A stretch of DNA of 64,000 bases from NCBI GenBank assembly GCA_035540635.1, contig DATLGH010000067.1, positions 1 to 64,000 of the forward strand, read 5' to 3'. The notes under the pieces are model-generated. The model was not told where the DNA came from, did not search any database, and saw only the letters and a list, made by a program, of their open reading frames with translations. The DNA is from Egibacteraceae bacterium. GTDB taxonomy: Bacteria > Actinomycetota > Nitriliruptoria > Euzebyales > Egibacteraceae. A program made the position numbers and the translations under genes. This document shows positions 7,999-15,600 of this stretch, in pieces. Every line of letters starts with the position of its first letter. The stretch's first letter is position 1.

Positions 7999-9273
7999 GT
8001 GCGCGAAGAAGCGGTCTCGGGCTCACGAATGCGCCCGCCCGCTGCGCCGGCACGGGAGCGGGGGGAGCAGCGCGACGCCCCGGTGACGCCGTCGGTCCTC
8101 GGCCGGCTGTCGACCGGCGCCCGCACCGCTCACACGGTCAGGCTGCAGCGCCTGGCCGGAAACAACGCCGTCGCGGCACTGCTCGCGCCGACCGCCGGGG
8201 TCCAGCGCGCGTGCGCCGGCGGGGGCTCCTGCTCCTGCGAGGGACGCGACGAGGACCGGACGGGCGTGCAACGGATGGTCGTTCAGCGCAGCCCAGAGAA
8301 CGAGCAGCGCCTCGCCGACGTCCAGGGCAAACCCATGTTCGCGCTTCTGCCCGCGCTCGCCGCGCTCGACGCCGCGGTGCTCGCCGACACCGCAGCGGGC
8401 GAGAAGGTCGGCGGACCTCGGCTCGTCGTCGCGATGGCGGCGGTGCGCGCGAAGGGGAGCTGGGCAGCGTTCGCCGCCGCCCATGCCGCGCGCCTGGCCG
8501 AGCTGCCGGCCGACCAGATCGGCGACGTCATGCGCTTCGTCGGCGCGCCGACGGAGGTCAAGGTCTACGGCGGCAAGGAGTTCGACGGCCGCTTCGACGC
8601 GTTCGTCGAGCCGGTGTCCGGCGCGATCACCCTGATCTTCAAGGCCAAGGTCGTCCCCGTCGAGGCCAACCCGCCGGCGAAGCAGGAGATCGCGACGTTC
8701 AAGACGGAGTTCAAGGCCACCGTCGAGTCGACCTGGTCAGGCAAGGGCACGGTGGCGCCCTCATGCCCCGTCCTCGGCACGAAGGCGTTCACGACGCGCG
8801 TCGTGGTGCACTTCGTCGACGGCGGCGAGCACCTGCCGATCACCCTGTACAACGCGAGCTACGCCTACGGCCGCGTCGAGACGGACAGGGCCACCGGCGC
8901 CCGCAGCGCGAAGCTCGACGCCGAGGCCTACAAGACCAGCAGGCGCGAGTCCTACGCGCGCGGTGGCGGCGTGCCGCCGATGGTGTCCGAGCAGTCCACC
9001 GCGGCCCACGAGTTCGGTCACGCGATCGGCCTCGACCACGTGCACTGCCCGGGCAGCGACCTGCGGTGCTACGGCATGACACCCGAGGAGCACGGCGACG
9101 TCATGGGCGGCGGCTCGAAGGTCCAGAAGATCACCGTGCCGGGCCCCGACGGCAAGCCGGTGATCCACGACGACTTCGCGCCCTTCGTCCGTATCGGCGA
9201 ACGCTACGGCACGGACCTCTTCCCCGGCGCGCTGGCGACGAAGTGCAACAAATGGGAGAGCAAGGGCTCCTAG
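7999..9273 (+). CDS. Metzincin-like zinc metalloprotease with an eCIS-cargo-type N-terminus
   Basis: This 424-residue protein has a basic disordered N-terminus, then the motif RLQRLAGNNAVAALL near residue 48. Next comes VQRACAGGGSCSCEG, the pattern common at the start of proteins loaded by extracellular contractile injection systems. The C-terminal half has the zinc site HEFGHAIGLDH at residues 337-347, a metzincin-like HExxHxxGxxH, with a following MGGGS that may be the Met-turn. Cys pairs in the protease part may form disulfides. GTG 7999 and ATG 8029 are both possible starts. No injection-system structural genes are in the window, so delivery is an inference. Confidence 0.75.
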   Translation: MREEAVSGSRMRPPAAPARERGEQRDAPVTPSVLGRLSTGARTAHTVRLQRLAGNNAVAALLAPTAGVQRACAGGGSCSCEGRDEDRTGVQRMVVQRSPENEQRLADVQGKPMFALLPALAALDAAVLADTAAGEKVGGPRLVVAMAAVRAKGSWAAFAAAHAARLAELPADQIGDVMRFVGAPTEVKVYGGKEFDGRFDAFVEPVSGAITLIFKAKVVPVEANPPAKQEIATFKTEFKATVESTWSGKGTVAPSCPVLGTKAFTTRVVVHFVDGGEHLPITLYNASYAYGRVETDRATGARSAKLDAEAYKTSRRESYARGGGVPPMVSEQSTAAHEFGHAIGLDHVHCPGSDLRCYGMTPEEHGDVMGGGSKVQKITVPGPDGKPVIHDDFAPFVRIGERYGTDLFPGALATKCNKWESKGS

Positions 9274-9292
9274 CCATCGCCAAGGGCCCCGG

Positions 9293-9333
9293 GATGTCCG
9301 GCGGTCCCGCCGCAAACGGGACCACCGGACATC
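9293..9333 (+). terminator. 17-bp stem hairpin after the metalloprotease gene
   Basis: GATGTCCGG-CGGTCCCG pairs with CGGGACCA-CCGGACATC across a seven-base loop with one mismatch. It starts 20 bp after the stop codon and lies between two convergent genes, so it may terminate both. Confidence 0.75.
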
Positions 9334-9383
9334 CTCCTGCCCGTGCCGTCAGGGCCTTTAAGGCTGGCTGACGATCGCTGCCG

Positions 9384-9842
9384 TCAGAAGACGAGCGTGC
9401 AGGTTCCGCGCTCGTCCAGCGACTCCTCGCCGTCACGCAGGGTGTAGGTCGAGCGAACGCGCTCGACATCGCCGTGGGGACCCACGAAGGTGATGTTTAT
9501 CTGGAAGCGTTCGAACTGCGGGTTCTCCCGCCAGTGCGCCGTCCCTCCGCCCTGCGCTCGGTACGTCGTCTCGCCGTCCGTTGCCTCGGCGTTGCGGAGC
9601 TGGATCGTCAAATGCCCGCCGCCGCGCTGCTCCTTTTCGCGGAACGTCACCTCGCCCGCCGAGAAGGAGAACTCACGGCCGTCGCAGAGGAATGTGGGCG
9701 GATCAGAATCGACCACAGGCTCGGTTTCCACGTGGGGCTTGCCTGCCCACGGTGGGCGTGCGGCGTGGGCGGGGAGCACCAACCCTCCCACGAGCGCGAC
9801 CGTCAACAGCAACAGCAACGTCACACGGGACTTGCTCACCAT
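9384..9842 (-). CDS. Secreted protein of unknown function
   Basis: The 152-residue product has a clear Sec signal peptide: basic MVSKSR, a hydrophobic core at about 7-24, and likely cleavage after AHA near residue 29. The mature part (about 122 residues) is beta-rich and has two Cys, one in FLCDGREF and one in the final GTCTLVF, which could form a disulfide. No domain is recognised. ATG 9842 has AAGGA about nine bases upstream; a GTG three bases earlier is also possible. The gene is monocistronic. Confidence 0.65.
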   Translation of the reverse strand: MVSKSRVTLLLLLTVALVGGLVLPAHAARPPWAGKPHVETEPVVDSDPPTFLCDGREFSFSAGEVTFREKEQRGGGHLTIQLRNAEATDGETTYRAQGGGTAHWRENPQFERFQINITFVGPHGDVERVRSTYTLRDGEESLDERGTCTLVF

Positions 9843-10019
9843 CACAACGTCCTTCCCCCGATTTTCCAACCTCGGATGCACGTGGCGACCCGGGTCCTGG
9901 CGACACGCAAGGTACATCCACCACCTCCCCCGGTCCACGCCCTTTTTCTGCACGTGTGGTCGGCAGACGTCGCGCTTCGGCCGCGGTTTGCACGGCCGGC
10001 GACGGAGGAAGTTGGATCG

Positions 10020-11026
10020 CAGGGTTGGCGGCCGCCCTCGCCTTCGCGCGGAGCGGGCATGATGTGCGGCTCGTCGAGCGCGACGGCGCGCTTCGGCGGC
10101 CGACGCTGACGAGGCGTTCGGCACCTGGGAGCGCACGGGCGTCGCGCATTTCCGCCAGCCCCACGCCTTCCTGGGACTGGCCCACCAGCGGCTCCTCGAA
10201 GACGCGCCGGAGTCCTGCAGGCACTTCTCGACCCCGGCGCGATCGACAACCACCAGTACGCGCTCGTCGCCGGCGGGCCGTCGCCTTCCGACGGCGCCCG
10301 TGTCGATCTGCGCGCGCCGTGCGGTGTTCGAGATGGCCCTGCGACGAGCGGCGCAGGACCAGGCGAACGTCTCGCTGCTGCCGCACACCCGTGCCGCCGG
10401 GCTCGTAGGCAAGGCCGACCCTCGGCGCATCCCCGCGCGCGTGACCGGGGTGCGCACCGCGCACGGCCGCGCGTGGCGGGGCGACCTCGTCGTCGACCGC
10501 TCGGGCGGACCTCCCGGTCAGCGGGTGGCTGCGCGAGCTGGGCGCCGCTCCCGGCGTCGAGCGCACGTCCCCGTGTGGGCTGGTCTACTACGGCCGCCAC
10601 TACCGCTTCCGTGCCGGCGTCGACATGCCCGCCGTCGCCACACTCCTTCGCGGCCCACGGGCAGAGATCGGCTACCTCGCCTACTCGGTGTTCGTCGAGG
10701 ACAACCGCACGTTCGCGCTCGCGTTGATGATCCCGTCATGGGACCGCGAACTCCGCGTCCTGCGGCACGAATCGCCCTTCACGGCCGCGGCGCTTGGCAT
10801 GACGACGCTCGTCGCGTGGGTGCACTCCGACCAGTCCGAGCCCATCACGCCGGTGGTGCCAATGGGTCAGCTGCAGAACCTTCACCGGTCGGTGGTCGCG
10901 GTGGCCAGACGCGTGAGCGACCCGGAGCTCCTCACCCGGGCACAACGCCTCGCCAGGGAGTCGCCACCGCCGCCCACCGGGGCGCCGACACGCGCACAGC
11001 TGCTGGCGGCCCTGCCCGACGTGTGA
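10020..11026 (+). pseudogene. Decayed FAD-dependent monooxygenase/reductase
   Basis: Pieces of one flavoprotein are scattered over frames. GLAAALAFARSGHDVRLVER (a Rossmann FAD fragment without its normal start) lies near 10030. DEAFGTWERTGVAHF through HQRLLEDAPESC lies at about 10110-10220, and a frame-changed NHQYALVAGG segment near 10245. RRAVFEMALRRAAQDQANVS to GDLVVDRSGG lies at about 10320-10510. WLRELGAAPG through ALPDV runs to 11026 in a third frame. At least three frameshifts and a missing N-terminus make it non-functional. The likely ancestor is a group-A FAD monooxygenase or a related oxidoreductase. Confidence 0.75.
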
Positions 11027-11039
11027 CGCGCCGTCCCGG

Positions 11040-11342
11040 TCAGCCGTCGAGCACCTCCATGAGCTGCTCGACGGTGGGCGCCCCCCCGAACCCTGCGTCG
11101 GGGAGCCAGACACGGCAGGAAAGCCCGCTGGGCAGCGGGGGAGCCGGGAATGGATCGCGCCCGTCCACGAGCACGGTCGGCGAGCCTCGGAACGGCAGTT
11201 CGTCGCTCTGCTCGCCGGTGAGCACCCGCTGTCGGGTGATCACGACATCGGACCGGCCGAGCCGCGCGACCGCTTCGCGGACCCGAGCTTCCGCCGTCCG
11301 CCAGTGCGGGCAGCCGTCGAAGTAGAGGATGGTCACCTGCAC
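11040..11342 (-). CDS. Thioredoxin-fold small protein next to MerR
   Basis: The 100-residue protein starts MQVTILYFDGCPHW, with a single conserved Cys in YFDGCP and a thioredoxin-like beta-alpha pattern. A cis-Pro-type GSPTVLVDGRDPF follows at about 53-65. Family members sit beside MerR regulators and mercury- or arsenic-related genes in actinobacteria. It is divergent from the MerR gene across a 90-bp spacer with a palindrome, so MerR control is likely. A direct role in metal detoxification is inferred from family context. Confidence 0.75.
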   Translation of the reverse strand: MQVTILYFDGCPHWRTAEARVREAVARLGRSDVVITRQRVLTGEQSDELPFRGSPTVLVDGRDPFPAPPLPSGLSCRVWLPDAGFGGAPTVEQLMEVLDG

Positions 11343-11382
11343 CGTACGGGCACGCTCCTCATGGAAGGTACCCGACCGTAAT

Positions 11383-11402
11383 CCTTCCCGCGCACGGGAA
11401 GG
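11383..11402. promoter_or_regulatory. Palindromic operator in the MerR/thioredoxin-like divergent promoter
   Basis: CCTTCCC-GCGCAC-GGGAAGG is a perfect 7-6-7 inverted repeat centred between the two divergent starts (11342 and 11433). The dyad size is typical for MerR-family binding, where the regulator spans a long promoter spacer. Confidence 0.65.
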
Positions 11403-11432
11403 TCAAGTGCCGCACCGGAAGGGAGCGTTGCC

Positions 11433-11848
11433 ATGCGGATCGGCGAGCTGGCCGACGTCACCGGCGTCACGACGAAGACCCTGCGCTACTACGAGGCTGC
11501 GGGCCTCTTGCGCTCCCCCCGACGGGCCGCAAACGGCTACCGCGACTACACGCGGGAAGCGGCCGGCCGCGTCGCATTCATCGGACAAGCCCAAGCCGCC
11601 GGGCTGACGCTGCGCCAGATCGGTGAGGTCCTCGCCGTCCGCGACGGCGGCCATCCCCCGTGCGCGCATGCGGCCGATCTCGTCGAGCAGCGCCTGGAGG
11701 AGCTGGAACGGCGTCTGCGCGAGCTGGAACGCACCCGCACGGCGCTGCGGACGCTCGTCGACGGCTCGCGGCCATCGATCCGGCGGACTGCGACCCCGGC
11801 GCCGTGTGCTCGGCCATCGCACCGCCGGCTCCCGTTGAGGCACCATGA
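11433..11848 (+). pseudogene. MerR family metal-responsive regulator, C-terminus frameshifted
   Basis: The first part is an excellent MerR protein: MRIGELADVTGVTTKTLRYY with a winged HTH, RLAANGYRDY-like wing, QIGEVLAVRD, and the metal-site Cys in HPPCAH followed by the dimer helix RLEELERRLRELE. Near 11765 the frame is lost. The expected ending AIDPADCDPGAVCSAI continues in the +1-shifted frame and stops at 11848. The unshifted frame runs on to 12020 with unnatural sequence into the convergent DinB gene. A single-base indel or a sequencing error explains this. The C-terminal Cys pair lost would normally bind metal. Confidence 0.75.
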
Positions 11849-11952
11849 CGGCGTACGGGCTGCCGAGGATCCGTGCCCGTCGGCGCGCTCGTCCGCGGGG
11901 TGTCGGGACTACGTCGTCCCTGGGGTGACGCGGTCCCGACACCTCGCGGGCC

Positions 11953-12462
11953 TCAGCGCCGCTCGTACAGGCCTCGGACGTAGCCGGCCTGCCCGAGGTG
12001 CGCCATGGTGTCGCCGATGACGCTCACGAGACGCACGACGACGGTCACGGGCGGATCGAACGAGCGGTCGATGATGCGCGCGAGATCGGTGTCGTCGAGC
12101 GCCGCAAGTATCCCGAGCGTCCGCTCCGCGACCGCGTTCTGGTAGCCGACGCAGGCGTCCACCGACTCCGGCCGGACCCGCGCGACCTGTGCGCTCGTAT
12201 GGCCGTAGCCGATGTCGTCGTCTCCCGGCTGCAGCCCGAACCGCGCGTGCCAGCCCTCCTCCCGCCAGACCTGCTCACGCTCCGCCATCTCGGCAAGGTG
12301 ATCGTCCTGCACGCGGGTGAGATGCCACAGGAGCCACCCGATCGGGTTCGCATCCGGGTCGGGGCGCCAGAGGAGTGCAGACGCGTCGAGGCCGTCGGCG
12401 ATCGCCTCGGTGTGGTCGCGGACGCGTGTGAATGCGTCGGTGAGGACAACCTTTGCGTCCAC
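11953..12462 (-). CDS. DinB-superfamily (DUF664-like) protein
   Basis: The 169-residue protein is a four-helix-bundle DinB member. The conserved segment PIGWLLWHLTRVQDDH (about residues 40-55) and a later DTMAHLGQAGYVRGL contain His residues arranged as in the metal site of DinB/mycothiol-dependent enzymes. GTG 12462 is chosen because AGGAG precedes it at good spacing and the upstream extension is not homologous. Likely a thiol-dependent metalloenzyme; the substrate cannot be inferred. Confidence 0.8.
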   Translation of the reverse strand: MDAKVVLTDAFTRVRDHTEAIADGLDASALLWRPDPDANPIGWLLWHLTRVQDDHLAEMAEREQVWREEGWHARFGLQPGDDDIGYGHTSAQVARVRPESVDACVGYQNAVAERTLGILAALDDTDLARIIDRSFDPPVTVVVRLVSVIGDTMAHLGQAGYVRGLYERR

Positions 12463-12580
12463 GGCACTCCTCTGCGGCGGGCTCTCCCCCGGTTCTACAG
12501 GTGAACCGCGACGAGGGGAATCCCTCGGCCGCCGTTCCACCGTCGAGCTACCCGGCGGGCGGAAAAACCGTTCGCCCTGT

Positions 12581-12598
12581 CCGGCTGGTCGAGCCGGC
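12581..12598. terminator. Hairpin between the DinB gene and nrdJ
   Basis: CCGGCT and AGCCGG form a short stem about 50-70 bp after the nrdJ stop (nrdJ is on the minus strand). The region 12463-12648 is otherwise GC-rich non-coding sequence. A weak terminator for nrdJ is plausible. Confidence 0.35.
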
Positions 12599-12648
12599 AG
12601 TCGCCGGCCCGGAGCGGGCGAGCCTGCCGGCCGATTGAGGCCCGTCCT

Positions 12649-15600
12649 TCAGCTGCACCCGCTCGTCGTGCCGCAGGACTCGCAGACGTGGCAGGAGCCG
12701 GCGCGCTGCATCTTGATGCCGCAGGTGAAGCACATCGGCGCGTCGCCGTAGAGGTCGTCGACGGGGACGGGGCGCTCGACCGGCAGGACCGTCTGGCCCT
12801 CGGCGTCGACGGTGGGCGTGTCGTTGCCCGCGTCCGCCGAGGGGTAGCCGGCGTTGAGCGCCGCGTTGCGCTCCTCCCTGGTGTAGATGTTGAGCTCGTG
12901 TCGCTTGTCGGTCGGCAGGTACTCGATCGCGAGGCGCCGGAAGATGTAGTCGACGATCGAGCTGGTGAACTTCACCTCCGGGTCGTCGGTCATGCCGGCC
13001 GGCTCGAAGCGCATGTTCGTGAACTTGCGCACGTACGCCTCGAGGGGCACGCCGTACTGCAGCCCCAGGCTCACGCTGATCGCGAACGCGTCCATCACCC
13101 CCGACAGGGTCGAGCCCTGCTTGCCGAGCTTGACGAAGATCTCCCCGAGCCCGTCGCCGGGGTACTCCCCCGCCGTCAGGTAGCCCTCGGCGTCGCCGAC
13201 CTGGAACGAGATCGTCTGGCTCGGCCGCTGCTTCGGCAGCCGCCGGCGCACCATCCCGTGCGCCGCGGCCTCCTCGGTCGTGGACGCCGGCTCGGACTTC
13301 CTCTTGTCGATCGCCAGGGGCTGCGCGACCTTGCAGTTGTCGCGGTAGATCGCCAGCGCCTTCAGCCCGAGCTTCCACCCCGCGACGTAGATGCCCTCGA
13401 CGTCGGCCACGGTCGCGGACTCGGGCAGGTTCACGGTGTTGTGGTTGACGATGCCGTTGCCCACGAACGCGTGGGTGGCCGGCACGGAGATGTCGTAGAC
13501 GTCACGCTTGCCAGCGTCCTCGATCGACTCGACGGGGCTGAAGTGCAACCCGTCGTCGAGGACGGACTGCAGCCACGCCGGCAGCGTGACACCGGGCTCG
13601 GCCGCGAGCCGCTCCAGTGTGTGCCGCGTGACGTGCCGGGTGCGCTGGTCGCGGAGGAACCGCCAGCGATGCCGACCGGTGCCCTTCGCCTTGCTTCCTG
13701 GACGTCCCCTGGGGATCAGCTCGTACAGCTCACGCCCGCTGATGCCGGGCACGACGTCGGCGGTCGCGTGGGCGGACGGCTCCACCGGCAGCCGGGCAGC
13801 ACGCGCCGCCTTCTCCGGCTCCGTGAAGGGCACCAGGCGAGCGAGCCGACCGGCGTGCCCGCCGACGGCGTACACCTCGTCGTAGGTCTTGTCGTACTCC
13901 GCGTCGTGCTTGCTGATGCGGCCGTGGACGACACCGAGGTTCGTGAGCACGGCCTGGAAGTCGTCGAGCAGCTGGGGCGCGTCGAGGCAGATCGCGAGCT
14001 TGGGCATCTGCGTCACCGAGGCGTACGCGTCCAGGAACAGCCCCTGGAGGAAGGCCAGCACCATGTGCCGTGGCGAGCGCAGGATCGCGTCGGGGATCCG
14101 CTTGGCTGAGGCACGCCGGCCGCAGCCGAGGTAGTCAAGGAACTCCACGGCCCGCTTGGAAGACACCATCACGCTGGGGCACCGGTGGCCATGGCCCGGC
14201 ACGATCTTCGCCGGCAGGCCGAGCTCGCTCTCCCACGCGGCCTTCAGGCGCTCGAGCACGCTCGGGGCCGTGTTGGTGATGGAGATCGTCCAGGTGGAGC
14301 ACGCCGTGTGCCCCTCCGCGGCGTAGGCGCCGAGGAGGAACGCGAGCTCCTCGGTCATCTCGTCGGGGACCGCGATGGGCTTCTGGCTGCCGTAGGCGGG
14401 ACCGGGTGCGAAGTCGTCGAAGCGCACCGGCATCTGTGACCACCGTTCGGCGCCGTACTGCACGGCGACGTATTCCCCCGGCTGCACCTCGTCGAGGTAG
14501 CGCCAGAAGGGGCCGACCTCGGTGGCCACCATGACGCGGTGGTTCTCCGTCCCGGTCACGGCATGCCCCGAGCGCAGCGTCAGGCGGCGCACGTCGCGCT
14601 GGCCACCGAAGTAGAAGGCATCGGTTTTCTGGCCACCGCCGAGGGACGCGACCTCGCGCACCTCTGGACGGAAGCTGTCGGCTTCCTCTCCCCGGTGCAG
14701 GCTCGCGATGCGGATGAGGCCGTCCTCGGTGGGCAGCAGCGTCTCACCGGTGACGCACTTCGAGATTGCGCCAGAAATCCATGGCTGGGCCGCCGCCATC
14801 ATGCGGATGTGTCCGCCCGGGGCGATCGACCGCTCCCCCATGGCGCAGTCGAAGACCGGCAGGTGCTCGTCGCGGAACGCCGGCGCGCCTTCAATGGTGG
14901 CGTGTTCGTCGATGTAGGCGACGATCGCCTCGACCTGCTCGGGCTGGTAGCCGAGCTTGGCCAGGGCAGCCGGCACGGTCTGGTTGACGATGCGCATCGT
15001 CCCCCCGCCGACGAGCTTCTTCATTTTCACCAGGCCGAGGTCGGGCTCGATCCCGGTAGTGTCGCAGTCCATCAGCAGGCCGATGGTGTTGTGGCTCACG
15101 AAGCCGTTGGCGAGGTAGGTCACGTTGTCGGGCACCGAAAGGTCATAGGTGAACTCGTCCTCCCCCAGCTCCGCCGACGCGACGGTGTCGTAGAAGAACG
15201 TGAGCAGGTGGCCGAGCTCCTCGTCACCGGTGCGCTCGTAGAGCTCGGTGGCCAGGGTGCGGCTGACCCGACCGCGCTGGACGCCCTGCAGCAGGTTGCT
15301 GCGCAGACGATCGTGGTCGGGGGCGAGCTGCTCCACCATCGCGCGGGTGAGCGGGATGTAGTCCTTGCGCGACGACTGCTGCGTCCTGGTGCAGTTGACC
15401 AGCGCGTTCTTGCGCCCGCTGATGAACCCGATGTCGGCAAGCCACGCCTCGTTGTAGCCGAGGTTCAGCAGCCGCAGGACAGCGAGCTCCGAGTCGCCCC
15501 ACCCCGTGCGGTCGTTCTTGCGGGTGGTGGGGTAGCCGAGGGCGAGCAGGAGCGACTGGACGTCGCGGCTGAACGCATAGGACGTCGTCGACCAGCGCGG

